64,000 nucleotides of DNA from Micrococcales bacterium UBA2037 (GCA_002333405.1 DDBH01000005.1:85016-149015); one strand, 5' to 3'. Counted from the first letter of the stretch, positions 26,734-35,158 are shown. Numbers and translations: made by a program. The notes: generated from the sequence alone by a model not told the origin.

Positions 26734-28301
26734 AGAGTTCTAAGCCACCTGCAAAGCGCCAGCGTGCTCACGCAATCATCCTGATTGTAGGAGAGCACCT
26801 GGCGCTTTAGCATTTCTGCCTGCGCCGGGGCAGCTGCAAGAGCTGTCAGGTACTGGTCGTAATACTCCAGTGAACTCATGGCTTCTTTCACATCCGATGA
26901 GCGATCAAAGCTGTAGAAGTTTTCAAGTTTTTTGATCGAGTAGCCATCTTGAGAAACGATGAGCGAAGCTTTCACGATCTTGTAGAGATCGACAAACACC
27001 TCATTTGCAAGAAGTGACTCAATCTCCTGCTCATAGCTTCCAAACCGCTTGGCTAGACGCTTGAGCGCGCTCTGCTCGTAGTTGGCGTAGTGGTAAATTT
27101 TCATGTTTGGAAATTGCTCTAGGCGATCAAGAGTGAAACGCATGAAAGTCTCAAAGGAATCCTGCTCCTGCGCCCGGTCATCGGCCCATGTCCAGTGAAA
27201 CTGCTCACCCTTGTCTATGCTCACGTAGCCAAAGAGATACTCCAGACCGCCAGCAAATTCTGAGAAGGTAAAGCCCTCTAGGTCAAAAAATAGATCACCC
27301 GGGTCTTCTGGCGGAAGCGAAGTTAACTGGCTCGAATCCTTCACCTCCCAGGTGTTTTCTCCGGTGTCATAAAAGTGCTGCTGCAGCTTTGCCTGCTTTG
27401 CCATGACCGCAACTTGGTCGTGGCTGAGCGAGTCGGTGGAGCCCTTGTAATTGGCGAGTTTGCGGACAGTGTCCACGCCTACCGCTCTGAATGATTCAAT
27501 GTGACTCATAAACACCCCTGCCACCAGCTGCAGACTGTTGTGCTGCATTCTCTGGTCAGCGCACAACAGTGGGTATTCGCAGATCTGGCAATAGCTGGTT
27601 GCGGTGCAGATCAACTCACCACAGACCTCAAGGTCCTGTGGTGGATTATCGATCGACTTCTGCATGCTGGTCAATAGCTTCGACCTGGCATCGGTCATCT
27701 GGGCAATCAAAACTTCAGGGTCGAATTGATTTATTTCTCGAGATCCCTGAATCAACCCGTGTGGTCGCTGCGAGCATTTGCCGAGCACCTGCAACACATC
27801 TGCGTATAGCCCCACCTGATTCTGGTAGTCGACCTTTGGGGTTTTTGAGAGTTTTGCGTCCCAAGCCGTGTAGCCAGAGAAGTCCTCGTGGATTTTTCTG
27901 GCAGTAAGACCCACATCCAGAAACTCAAAAATGTAGTCATCGCGCAGCAGAAAATCCGGACGGCCTGAGAACTCAATCCCGCCGCTTCCGCCCCTAAGCG
28001 ATCCCTGGTAGATGACCGGGACACCCTGCTCCATCAGACTTAAAGTGTCAGCGGGGTCGCTACTTGAGGGCTTCTGCATGTCACCCCCCAGGGTTGCAAG
28101 AAGCTCTGATTCGAGTGCCTCCTCGAACCGAATTCCATATCGAATCGCTATGTTGTCGGGTCGTTCGAAGAAGCGATCCAGCAGCTGTTGAAGACCAGGG
28201 ATTTTCAACTCTCTGGCCACACTAAGTGCGGTGCAGTGGGAACAGGAAGCTCGCATCAGGTCACGAGAATCGAACCTCCAGTGGCCATCGCGTAACTTCA
28301 T
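26730..28301 (-). CDS. TM0106-like RecB family nuclease with RNase H-like domain, no helicase
   Basis: A ~523-residue protein resembling the TM0106/YprB group of predicted nucleases. It has an N-terminal [14 protein letters not shown] and a central cysteine cluster ([16 protein letters not shown]), which together may hold an iron-sulfur cluster as in RecB-type nucleases. [23 protein letters not shown] with [12 protein letters not shown] looks like the PD-(D/E)XK core. The C-terminal part ([11 protein letters not shown], then [17 protein letters not shown]) resembles an RNase H/DnaQ-like fold. Family members in actinobacteria often continue into a superfamily 1 helicase; this one stops right after the nuclease part. 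I chose ATG 28301 over TTG 28331 because homology begins at [10 protein letters not shown]. The function is unproven. Confidence 0.72.
   Translation of the reverse strand: MKLRDGHWRFDSRDLMRASCSHCTALSVARELKIPGLQQLLDRFFERPDNIAIRYGIRFEEALESELLATLGGDMQKPSSSDPADTLSLMEQGVPVIYQGSLRGGSGGIEFSGRPDFLLRDDYIFEFLDVGLTARKIHEDFSGYTAWDAKLSKTPKVDYQNQVGLYADVLQVLGKCSQRPHGLIQGSREINQFDPEVLIAQMTDARSKLLTSMQKSIDNPPQDLEVCGELICTATSYCQICEYPLLCADQRMQHNSLQLVAGVFMSHIESFRAVGVDTVRKLANYKGSTDSLSHDQVAVMAKQAKLQQHFYDTGENTWEVKDSSQLTSLPPEDPGDLFFDLEGFTFSEFAGGLEYLFGYVSIDKGEQFHWTWADDRAQEQDSFETFMRFTLDRLEQFPNMKIYHYANYEQSALKRLAKRFGSYEQEIESLLANEVFVDLYKIVKASLIVSQDGYSIKKLENFYSFDRSSDVKEAMSSLEYYDQYLTALAAAPAQAEMLKRQVLSYNQDDCVSTLALCRWLRTL
26753..26808. 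terminator. long hairpin at the convergent rplA/nuclease ends, possible terminator
   Basis: AAAGCGCCAG(C)GTGCTC on the left pairs with GAGCACCTGGCGCTTT on the right with one bulged base, and an inner AATCA/TGATT pair adds to the stem. It starts about 20 bases after the rplA stop, inside the 3' coding part of the opposing nuclease gene. The T run after it on the plus strand is weak (CTTTAGCATTT), so termination is an inference. Confidence 0.5.
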
Positions 28302-28409
28302 GGTCCTTAGGCTGCCACAGATGTCGGACAACTATGGTCAGTGGCTATAAATGTTCGGATAACCGAAGATTTATGCCACTCCGATCCGCTCAGGCGCAAT
28401 ACTTACTAA

Positions 28410-29054
28410 ATGGAAGAAACAAAGGCCGTGCCGCAGCAACCTTCGCACGCCCGGAGAATCCTCGTGGTCGAAGATGAGCCGCTACTTCGAGACCTAATCG
28501 CGAAGTCAGTAGAGGCCTCGGGCTTTATCGTTTCAACTGCTGCCAATGCGGCCGATGCCAAGCGCGCAATCAAGGTTTCTGACCCAGATGCGCTGGTGCT
28601 GGACATTGAACTCGGTCCAGGAGGGACAGGCCTGGATCTGTCTGAGGTAATAGCCAGACAGTTTCCAGATATAGGAATTGTGTTCCTGACCAATCTTCCC
28701 GACCCAAGATTTGCGAGCGACAAGGGTGCCCAGCTTTCGAAGAGTCACGCCTACCTGCGGAAATCGGCGCTTCAGTCTGGAACCGAGCTTGTTGACGCCA
28801 TCGAGGCTGTTTTGCGCGACAAGGTCACAAATGAATACCGTCATGACATCGCCTCTAACCGACCACTTGCGGCTCTGTCACAGCGACAGATTGCGACCTT
28901 GAAGTTGGTGGCGGACGGAAAGACAAACTCTCAAATTGCAAACCTGAGTGGGACTTCAGTGCGCGCTGTCGAGAGCATGCTGAGTCGGGTGTTTGAAGCC
29001 CTAGATATAGATCCAGCCAGCTCGAATCCCCAAGCGCTGCAGACCTCAACTTAG
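28410..29054 (+). CDS. response regulator, REC plus LuxR-type HTH
   Basis: A 214-residue two-component regulator. The receiver domain has acidic residues EDEP near the N-terminus, the phospho-acceptor Asp in ALVLDIELGPGG (about residue 62) and a conserved Lys in YLRKSALQSG. The C-terminal LuxR-type domain reads LSQRQIATLKLVADGKTNSQIANLSGTSVRAVESMLSRVFEAL, with the usual helix pair. The partner kinase is uncertain: the next gene, 11 bases on, encodes only an ATPase domain. Regulated genes cannot be named. Confidence 0.88.
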   Translation: MEETKAVPQQPSHARRILVVEDEPLLRDLIAKSVEASGFIVSTAANAADAKRAIKVSDPDALVLDIELGPGGTGLDLSEVIARQFPDIGIVFLTNLPDPRFASDKGAQLSKSHAYLRKSALQSGTELVDAIEAVLRDKVTNEYRHDIASNRPLAALSQRQIATLKLVADGKTNSQIANLSGTSVRAVESMLSRVFEALDIDPASSNPQALQTST

Positions 29055-29065
29055 CTGTTGACGAA

Positions 29066-29506
29066 GTGAACAGGGCGATGGAAAACCTTGAGCGTGAAGA
29101 CCACCTGGCCGGCAAACAGCTAGAGACTTTGCTGCAGGAACTGAAGCTACTTTGGGACGGAGCCCTCGAGATTGAACTTGACCTTGACCGATCGGCACTT
29201 GAAAAACTCGACAAAGACTCCTCAGTGTCCCGGTGTGTTCTGGAGGCGGACAGAGAGGCGATCACAAATTCTGCAAAGCACGGGAAGGCTCAAAAAGCCA
29301 AGATTTCGCTTAGGACTGTCGATCAATTGGCTCTGCTTACTGTTGAGAATGATGGCACCATGCCAACTGGGTCAAAGGCAGGTAAAGGTTTTGAGTTGTA
29401 TGAAACCATCAGCTACCGGCACCACTTTGAAAAAAACGGCAACAAGGTTCGGTTGGTCTTGGAGATACCACTTAGCCCTTCAGGCGAAGCTCTACCTCTT
29501 GTCTAG
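29066..29506 (+). CDS. stand-alone HATPase_c domain protein (truncated sensor kinase-like)
   Basis: A 146-residue protein that looks like the catalytic tail of a NarL/DesK-type histidine kinase. The N box EAITNSAKHG is at about residues 64-73, the G1 box ENDG at about 94-97 and the G2-like GKGFELYE at about 106-113. There is no HisKA_3 phospho-His block and no sensor or membrane part. An in-frame stop upstream prevents a longer protein within this locus. GTG 29066 or ATG 29078 could be the start. It follows the response regulator by 11 bases and overlaps the opposite sugar kinase by 35 bases. It may be a relic, or a partner that binds ATP without phosphorylating. Confidence 0.65.
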   Translation: MNRAMENLEREDHLAGKQLETLLQELKLLWDGALEIELDLDRSALEKLDKDSSVSRCVLEADREAITNSAKHGKAQKAKISLRTVDQLALLTVENDGTMPTGSKAGKGFELYETISYRHHFEKNGNKVRLVLEIPLSPSGEALPLV

Positions 29507-30440
29507 TTGGGGGCTGGCAACCCGCGCGTTCACAAACTATTGCTGCGGCCGCAGTCGCGTAGTTGAGTGCCTGAACTAAATTCTCCGAATTCAAGGACCG
29601 AAGTTTCTCCCTCGGGTTAATTCCGAGAACCCCGAAATCATCCAGCTTCACTAAGAAGTTCGCCATAAAAGTGTCGCCAGCACCAACGGTGTCCACCAGG
29701 GCGATTTTCTGAGCGGGAACCTCGAGACGCGCCCCGTTGTGATAAACCTCTACCCCTTCAGCACCGCGGGTGATTATTAGCAGTTGACCATGCATTGTCC
29801 AGTTGCTGGCTATCTCGGCTAGGTCTGCTCCTGCAGCTAGGTCAAAAAGCCATTCGATGTCCGCATCGGAGGCCTTGATGATGTGACTGATGCTGTTTAG
29901 CTTCGATACTCGATCAAGTTCGGTGGCCCGGTCAAACCCAAGAGAAGGTCGAATGTTCAAATCATGCGAGAGCGTGATGTCACCAAAGTTAGCTAGTTCT
30001 GCCAGCCAATTAGCCAACACTGTGCTTCCCGGCTCAATTGCTGCTGTTAGGCAACCGAATTGAACGGCCTTTGCTCCAAGCTCAGTGATCGCCTCGGCAC
30101 CAGGAAGCTCGGCGGCGTCCCAGGCCCAGTCGGCAGTGCCGTTGATGTAGAACGAGTAGCTTGCAACTCCGGAGGGGTCAATCGTTGCGATGGCAAGCGT
30201 TGTTTGTTCAGCCGCGTCAACTGCCAGGGACAGGTCAACGCTGTATGACTGAAGGTGGCTCTTAATCTTTTGGCCGAATGAATCGCTCGAAATCCGTGCT
30301 AAAAACCGGTGGGGAACTTCGGCTTTGGCAAGGGCCATAGCGACGTTTGCATTTGCTCCACCAACAACCGGCAGATAGCCGCCATCGTCACCTTCGTGCC
30401 CAATCAAATCAATTAGTGCTTCGCCTGCTACAAAAATCAT
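29472..30440 (-). CDS. PfkB family sugar kinase (fructokinase-like)
   Basis: A 322-residue ribokinase-fold kinase. The N-terminal signature GGANANVAMALAKAEVPHRFLARISSDSFG (about residues 27-56) and the C-terminal signature VDTVGAGDTFMANFLVKL, with the catalytic Asp in GAGD (about residue 252), are both complete. ITRGAEGVEVY sits before the second. It is closest to fructokinases (ScrK-like), but the substrate is uncertain. It is divergent from the 344-residue membrane protein with a 22-base gap, so the promoter regions must overlap coding sequence. Confidence 0.87.
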   Translation of the reverse strand: MIFVAGEALIDLIGHEGDDGGYLPVVGGANANVAMALAKAEVPHRFLARISSDSFGQKIKSHLQSYSVDLSLAVDAAEQTTLAIATIDPSGVASYSFYINGTADWAWDAAELPGAEAITELGAKAVQFGCLTAAIEPGSTVLANWLAELANFGDITLSHDLNIRPSLGFDRATELDRVSKLNSISHIIKASDADIEWLFDLAAGADLAEIASNWTMHGQLLIITRGAEGVEVYHNGARLEVPAQKIALVDTVGAGDTFMANFLVKLDDFGVLGINPREKLRSLNSENLVQALNYATAAAAIVCERAGCQPPTRQEVELRLKG

Positions 30441-30462
30441 TGTACAAGTCTAGGCTTTAGAC

Positions 30463-31497
30463 ATGAAACGCATTGAAACGGCAAAGACATCTATCAAGTT
30501 GCCACTGATTGGTCTTAGCGCAGCCTGGCTGCTGTTTATGATTGCCGACTACGTGCAGTCGCTAGTTCCCCGCGGCACCTATGAAAAAAATGGTGACTAC
30601 ATTTATCCGGACCCCCGGTTTTCCGTTGAGATTTATCTCTTCTTTGCCGGGATCACCGCATTCGCAATCTTCGCGCTGGCTGGACAAAAGCTAGCTCTTC
30701 GACTTCGAACCGAAGAGGATTCGGCGCTCGCGATAAGCGCGCACCGCCTAAACAACCTGGCGGTCGTGCTCTCTCTTGTTGCTGGGGCAGTGTTTGCCAT
30801 TGGTAATTTCCTTGGAGCTTGGAACTCATACGCACCGAGCAGTGAACCGCTTGGACTAAGACTGCTAAATGTCTATTTGCCAATCGTGTTGGCAACCGCA
30901 CTGGTTGTGTTTGTGATCCTGAGCGCCTTTGTCTTTAGAAAGGATGCCCCAGATTTGCCTGCAGGTCAGGGGGATGAGGAACGAGCCCGCTTGCAAAGGG
31001 CGGTAGGTCTTGCTTATGCCTCGCCAATCATCGGCACCGCGATCGCGATCATTTTTGGCCTGACTGTTTACGACATCACTAGGACCACCTTGGATGTTTG
31101 GATTTGGGTCATCATCCAAGCAATCATTGCCATTTCGATAATTATTGGAACCAGGTTTGCGGCTCAGGCTAGATCTTCCAAGCCGCTTCCTGTGAAGCCA
31201 AGGCGAACCGGTTTGGCAGCAACAAACCTGAACCTGGTCCTAGCTATTGTGTTCGGCGTGGTTGTTTCCTTCATGGCTTTTACCATGGGCTTCAGCGCTA
31301 TTTCGAACCTTGAGGTTTGGCCGGAGTGGCGCGAGAACATGACGGCGCTCGAGCAGCAATCAACCATAATGAGACCAACCATTGGCTGGTTCATTGAGGA
31401 CATGTTGCCAGCACTGGTGCTCCTGCTACTTGCAGATTTCGGTATCTACCGCACCACACTTACTCGAAACTCCAGCAAGGACCCAATAGCTGAATGA
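30463..31497 (+). CDS. uncharacterised polytopic membrane protein
   Basis: I do not recognise a family. The 344-residue product has about eight hydrophobic helices: roughly residues 14-33, 55-74, 95-116, 130-152, 180-200, 205-225, 250-275 and 308-328. There are short loops and a C-terminal basic tail. An extracytoplasmic-looking loop after the first helix contains RGTYEKNGDYIYPDPRF. It has no ATPase, catalytic or transporter signature I can name. Translation is coupled to the HAD phosphatase by a four-base overlap (ATGA). Codon use matches the neighbours. Confidence 0.75.
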   Translation: MKRIETAKTSIKLPLIGLSAAWLLFMIADYVQSLVPRGTYEKNGDYIYPDPRFSVEIYLFFAGITAFAIFALAGQKLALRLRTEEDSALAISAHRLNNLAVVLSLVAGAVFAIGNFLGAWNSYAPSSEPLGLRLLNVYLPIVLATALVVFVILSAFVFRKDAPDLPAGQGDEERARLQRAVGLAYASPIIGTAIAIIFGLTVYDITRTTLDVWIWVIIQAIIAISIIIGTRFAAQARSSKPLPVKPRRTGLAATNLNLVLAIVFGVVVSFMAFTMGFSAISNLEVWPEWRENMTALEQQSTIMRPTIGWFIEDMLPALVLLLLADFGIYRTTLTRNSSKDPIAE

Positions 31498-32135
31498 AGA
31501 AAGAGCTAACTGGGCTGCTGTTCGACAACGACGGAGTCCTGATTGATTCAATGCCCGGTGCCCTGAGGGCTTGGGTGAAATGGGGAGAGGTTTACCACCC
31601 AGGATTTGCGCTCACCCCAGAATTTCACGGTCGTCGCGCCAGCGACATTGTGAAGGACATGGTCACGCCGGAAGAGTTTCAGGCGTCCTATGACCACATC
31701 AACCTGCTCGAGATAGCAGAGTCCGCCTCAACTCGGCCCTTGCCCGGAACGCTTGAGTTTCTTGCCCAGCTCCCTGCGGGCCACTGGAACATAGTGACCG
31801 GAGCGAATCCTGAACTTGCCAAGGTTCGGCTGGATGCAGCCGGAATCCAGATACCGGAAACACTCGTTACTGCATACGATGCAAAGAATGGCAAGCCTGA
31901 CCCGGAGCCATATTTGCTTGGTGCGGCAAAGATTGGAATCAACGTGACCGAGTGTGCGGTCTTTGAGGATGCTCCAGCCGGGTTGATCGCCGGGCAGCGT
32001 GCCGGCGCGGCACTGCTTGTTGGGATCGGAGAGCAAACCCTAGACTCTGTTGCAGATGTGGTGATTGAATCCCTTGCGGGATTGAAATACCACGGCAACG
32101 TGTTGGACATCCCAGACGAGTTGAGATTGAGGTAA
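31494..32135 (+). CDS. HAD family hydrolase, phosphatase/phosphoglucomutase-like
   Basis: A 213-residue HAD subfamily IA protein. Motif I is LLFDNDGVLIDSMPGALRAWV (nucleophile and acid/base Asp, about residues 11 and 13). Motif II is NIVTGANPELAKVRL (Thr), with Lys in YDAKNGKPDPEPYLLGA and motif IV acidic residues in AVFEDAPAGLIAGQRAGA. Members remove phosphate from sugar phosphates or act as beta-phosphoglucomutase; the substrate is open. It overlaps the membrane protein upstream and ends two bases before the mycoredoxin. Confidence 0.87.
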   Translation: MKKELTGLLFDNDGVLIDSMPGALRAWVKWGEVYHPGFALTPEFHGRRASDIVKDMVTPEEFQASYDHINLLEIAESASTRPLPGTLEFLAQLPAGHWNIVTGANPELAKVRLDAAGIQIPETLVTAYDAKNGKPDPEPYLLGAAKIGINVTECAVFEDAPAGLIAGQRAGAALLVGIGEQTLDSVADVVIESLAGLKYHGNVLDIPDELRLR

Positions 32136-32137
32136 TC

Positions 32138-32389
32138 ATGGCTGAAGTAGAAATGTATGGCGCAATGTGGTGCGGAGACTGCCGCAGGTCAAAGTCACTT
32201 CTGGACACACTGAAAGTTGATTACGACGACTTTGATGTAGAGGAAAGCAAGGAGCTTGCCGACAAGGCTCAGGCGATTTCTGGAAGAACAAACATTCCGG
32301 TAATCAAGTTTGCAGACGGCAAACACCTGGTTGAGCCAAGCGATGCGGTCTTGTATGCGGAGCTGAAGCTTAGAGGACTTGCGGAGTAG
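32138..32389 (+). CDS. mycoredoxin-like glutaredoxin
   Basis: An 83-residue thioredoxin-fold protein with MYGAMWCGDCRRSKSLLDTL, giving the active site CGDC, then GRTNIPVIKFADGKHLVEPS with the conserved cis-Pro. Actinobacteria use such proteins to reduce mycothiol-mixed disulfides. CGDC differs from the CGYC usually described for Mrx1, so it may be a different subgroup. It is co-transcribed with the HAD gene (two-base gap). Confidence 0.83.
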   Translation: MAEVEMYGAMWCGDCRRSKSLLDTLKVDYDDFDVEESKELADKAQAISGRTNIPVIKFADGKHLVEPSDAVLYAELKLRGLAE

Positions 32390-32401
32390 CTCTATCTTTT
32401 T

Positions 32402-32430
32402 TTGACTCCTAGCCTTAGGCTAGTTGTATT
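32402..32430 (+). promoter_or_regulatory. promoter with a palindrome in its spacer, upstream of the DEAD-box gene
   Basis: TTGACT, a 17-base spacer and TGTATT form a good sigma-70 type promoter. The spacer carries CTAGCC-TTA-GGCTAG, a perfect inverted repeat that could be a repressor site. The DEAD-box start follows 48 bases later. Confidence 0.5.
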
Positions 32431-32477
32431 GTGAGCTCGGGATTATCCGGTTTCACCAGATAAGGAAATCCCCAACG

Positions 32478-34025
32478 ATGCCAAATAATAATTATTCGCC
32501 TGCGCCGACCAAATCAAATGGTCGAAAAGGCTACGCCTCGAAAAAAGGCGACTATCAACCAAGTGATGGAGCCAGAAAAGCTCGTCATTCACAGCGCCCA
32601 GATCGGGTTCAGCGTGAAACCTCACGCGACAAGGACTTTTCAAACGCCAGAGCAAAAACCGGAAAGACTTTCCAGGGCGACAAGAAGCTAGAGAAGCTCG
32701 AAGCAACAGAGGTTGGAACAACCTTCAACACGTTCCAGGAAATGGACCTTCCAGACCGCTTGGTGCAGGAGCTCGCCAAGATGGGCGCTGCCACTCCATT
32801 CCCAATTCAGGCCGCAACTATTCCAGCTGCGCTCGAGGGTCGTCACGTGCTAGGTCGCGGTAAGACCGGATCCGGTAAGACCATTGCTTTCGGTGTGCCA
32901 CTTGTTGCTTTCATTGCAAAGGGTGGCAACCAGCCACGCACTCCTTTGAAGCCAAAGGCGCTAGTTCTTGCTCCAACTCGTGAACTTGCCGACCAGATTG
33001 ATCGCACTCTGTCGCAGCTTGCTAAGTCAGTTGGCGTTTACACCACCACGATTTACGGTGGTGTTCCTCAGCACCGTCAGGCTCAGGCGCTAAAGCGCGG
33101 AGTCGACATCGCAATTGCGACCCCTGGTCGCCTGGAAGACCTAATGGCCCAGGGCCTAGTTGATCTTTCTGATTGCCAGACGGTTGTTGTGGACGAGGCT
33201 GACCACATGTGTGAACTTGGCTTTGTTGAGCCAGTGAATCGCATTTTGGAAGCAGCTGGCGACAGCCAGAAGCTGCTGTTCTCGGCAACCCTGGACCAAG
33301 AGGTAGCTCAGCTGGTCAAGAAGTTCATGCCATCACCATTTGTGTATGAAGTTCCAGGCGAGGTAAACGAATCCTCAGACATCGATCACCGAGTATTGGT
33401 CATGGACCCGAAGGACCGCTCAGCAATCTTCCACCGTTTGGTGCAGGGTTCTGGCAAGTCAATCGTGTTTGTTCGCACCAAGGTCACCGCCGAAGCGCTA
33501 GCCGCGAGCCTTAATGACGCTGGTGTTCCAACGGCAAGGCTGCACGGAGACCTAAACCAGGCCCAGCGTTCACGCAACCTGGAGCGTTTCATCAAGGGCT
33601 CCGCCAGGGTCATGGTCGCAACCGATGTTGCTGCCCGTGGTATTCACGTTGATGACGTGAAGCTGGTTATTCAGCTTGATCTTCCTGAGGAATACAAGAC
33701 TTACCTGCACCGTGCCGGCCGTACCGGCCGCGCCGGTCGCAGTGGAACTGTGATTTCAATGGTTCCAGCAGGCAGAACCAGAAAAGTTGAAGGACTGTTG
33801 CAGCGTGCTGACCGCGAGGCCACCTACAACAACGTTGAGCCAGGAAACCCGCTAATTGAAGAACTAGCTGGTCCAATCGCTCCACCACCGGTGATGGACT
33901 CACTGGACTTCGGTGATTCAAGATTCGACTCCGTTAACAAGAACAAGGTGAAAAAGGACTTGCGTGCACGTCACGCTCCCAATAAGCTTTACGGAGCCAA
34001 AGACCGCCGGTATCGGTCGCGCTAA
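32478..34025 (+). CDS. DEAD-box RNA helicase
   Basis: A 515-residue ATP-dependent RNA helicase. After a basic, low-complexity N-terminus (about 80 residues, rich in Lys/Arg/Ser) come the Q motif TPFPIQAATIP, Walker A KTGSGKT (about 129-135), PTRELADQI, TPGRL, VVVDEADHMCELGF (DEAD, about 239-242) and SAT. The second RecA domain has VATDVAARGIHVDD and YLHRAGRTGRAGRSG. The C-terminal tail is again basic. ATG 32478 is preceded by TAAGGAAAT; a longer frame from 32424 begins inside the promoter region. It likely unwinds structured RNA in ribosome assembly or RNA decay. It is upstream of rplJ-rplL but separated by a strong terminator. Confidence 0.9.
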   Translation: MPNNNYSPAPTKSNGRKGYASKKGDYQPSDGARKARHSQRPDRVQRETSRDKDFSNARAKTGKTFQGDKKLEKLEATEVGTTFNTFQEMDLPDRLVQELAKMGAATPFPIQAATIPAALEGRHVLGRGKTGSGKTIAFGVPLVAFIAKGGNQPRTPLKPKALVLAPTRELADQIDRTLSQLAKSVGVYTTTIYGGVPQHRQAQALKRGVDIAIATPGRLEDLMAQGLVDLSDCQTVVVDEADHMCELGFVEPVNRILEAAGDSQKLLFSATLDQEVAQLVKKFMPSPFVYEVPGEVNESSDIDHRVLVMDPKDRSAIFHRLVQGSGKSIVFVRTKVTAEALAASLNDAGVPTARLHGDLNQAQRSRNLERFIKGSARVMVATDVAARGIHVDDVKLVIQLDLPEEYKTYLHRAGRTGRAGRSGTVISMVPAGRTRKVEGLLQRADREATYNNVEPGNPLIEELAGPIAPPPVMDSLDFGDSRFDSVNKNKVKKDLRARHAPNKLYGAKDRRYRSR

Positions 34026-34028
34026 AAC

Positions 34029-34046
34029 CTAAAACGAAAGTTTTAG
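34029..34046 (+). other. small inverted repeat after the DEAD-box gene
   Basis: CTAAAAC-GAAA-GTTTTAG is a perfect seven-base stem with a GNRA-like tetraloop, beginning four bases after the DEAD-box stop. It may be the first element of the rplJ leader or a weak 3' stabiliser of the helicase message. Confidence 0.4.
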
Positions 34047-34106
34047 TTCCAACGCGACTGACGAAGGTTCACTAAAAGTGATCGCCAGCGCAGGTGTATG
34101 AAGAAA

Positions 34107-34152
34107 GTCTCATTCGAGACCGCTCCGTGCGCCTAGCGCCGGAGCATTTTTT
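34107..34152 (+). promoter_or_regulatory. rplJ (L10) leader with hairpin and attenuator-like terminator
   Basis: GTCTC-ATTC-GAGAC (34107-34120) is followed at once by GCTCCG-T-GCGC-CTA-GCGC-CGGAGC (34122-34145) and A-TTTTTT. The second hairpin is a textbook intrinsic terminator, only 42 bases before the rplJ start. Either it ends the DEAD-box transcript or, with the upstream hairpin, it works as an L10 leader attenuator. Ribosomal protein L10 leaders with this overall plan are known in many bacteria. Confidence 0.55.
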
Positions 34153-34193
34153 GTTTTCCTTTGTCACCGGCGCCAAATAAAACAAGGAGCGCC

Positions 34194-34706
34194 ATGGCAG
34201 ACAAGCAGACTAAGGTCGCTGAGCTAACCGAAAGGTTTACAAGCTCTAACACCGTCGTTCTGACTGAATACCGCGGACTCAGTGTGACGGCGCTTAAAGA
34301 GCTTCGTCGCTCAATGGCTAATGACGCAACATACGTGGTTGCAAAGAACACCCTTTTGAGCATTGCTGCAAAAAATGCCGGAGTCACCGCATTCGACGAC
34401 CAGCTGGTTGGACCATCAGCCCTGGCCTTCGTTCACGGAGACCCTGTCACAACAGCAAAGGCCCTAAAGGATTTCGCAAAGGCAAACCCTCTACTGATCA
34501 TAAAGTCAGCCGTCATGGACGGTGTTTCACTTGATGCTGCAGAGATCAACAAGCTCGCTGACCTAGAGAGTCGTGAAGTACTACTGGCCAAGGCCGCTGG
34601 TGCTATCAAGGCAACTATGTTCAAGGCTGCCTACACCTTCAACGCACTACCTTCCGGGGCAGTTCGCGTTGTCGACGCGCTGCGTCAAAAGCAAGAGTCC
34701 AACTAA
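34194..34706 (+). CDS. rplJ: 50S ribosomal protein L10
   Basis: A 170-residue L10, base of the ribosomal stalk. It starts MADKQTKVAELTERF and has VVLTEYRGLSVTALKELRRSM (about residues 22-42), ATYVVAKNTLL, GPSALAFVHGDPV and a C-terminal helix VRVVDALRQK that binds L7/L12 dimers. ATG 34194 follows AAGGAG; the longer frame from 34161 has no support. It is preceded by a structured leader and followed 25 bases later by rplL. Confidence 0.95.
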   Translation: MADKQTKVAELTERFTSSNTVVLTEYRGLSVTALKELRRSMANDATYVVAKNTLLSIAAKNAGVTAFDDQLVGPSALAFVHGDPVTTAKALKDFAKANPLLIIKSAVMDGVSLDAAEINKLADLESREVLLAKAAGAIKATMFKAAYTFNALPSGAVRVVDALRQKQESN

Positions 34707-34731
34707 TTACCAAACCAACTAGGAGAACAAA

Positions 34732-35109
34732 ATGGCAAAGATGACTGCCGACCAGCTCATTGAAGCATTCAAGGAGCTAACCCTTATTGAGCTTTCAGAC
34801 TTCGTAAAGAAGTTCGAAGAAGTATTCGAAGTATCAGCAGCAGCACCAGTTGCTGTTGCAGCAGCCGGTGGCGCTGCTGCTGAAGCAGTTGAAGAGAAGG
34901 ACGAGTTTGACGTTGTTCTTGAGGCTGCAGGCGACCAGAAGATCCAGGTTATCAAGGAGGTTCGTGCTATCACTAACCTAGGCCTAGGCGAAGCCAAGGC
35001 ACTTGTAGACGCAGCTCCTTCAACCCTATTGGAGGGTGCAAAGAAGGAAGCTGCTGAAGACGCCAAGGCAAAGATTGAAGCCGCTGGTGGCAAGGTTACC
35101 CTTAAGTAA
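34732..35109 (+). CDS. rplL: 50S ribosomal protein L7/L12
   Basis: A 125-residue stalk protein: N-terminal dimerisation domain ([24 protein letters not shown]), an Ala-rich hinge ([25 protein letters not shown]), and the C-terminal domain with [43 protein letters not shown]. It recruits translation GTPases. AGGAGAACAAA precedes the ATG. A strong terminator follows. Confidence 0.96.
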   Translation: MAKMTADQLIEAFKELTLIELSDFVKKFEEVFEVSAAAPVAVAAAGGAAAEAVEEKDEFDVVLEAAGDQKIQVIKEVRAITNLGLGEAKALVDAAPSTLLEGAKKEAAEDAKAKIEAAGGKVTLK

Positions 35110-35126
35110 TTTTGTTTCAGTAGAGA

Positions 35127-35158
35127 AACCCCATCGGAGAAATCCGGTGGGGTTTTTT
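35127..35158 (+). terminator. Rho-independent terminator after rplL
   Basis: AACCCCATCGGA-GAAA-TCCGGTGGGGTTTTTT is a long hairpin with one mismatch, a GAAA loop and six T. It ends where the convergent ZIP transporter gene ends, so the opposite strand may use it too. Confidence 0.85.
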
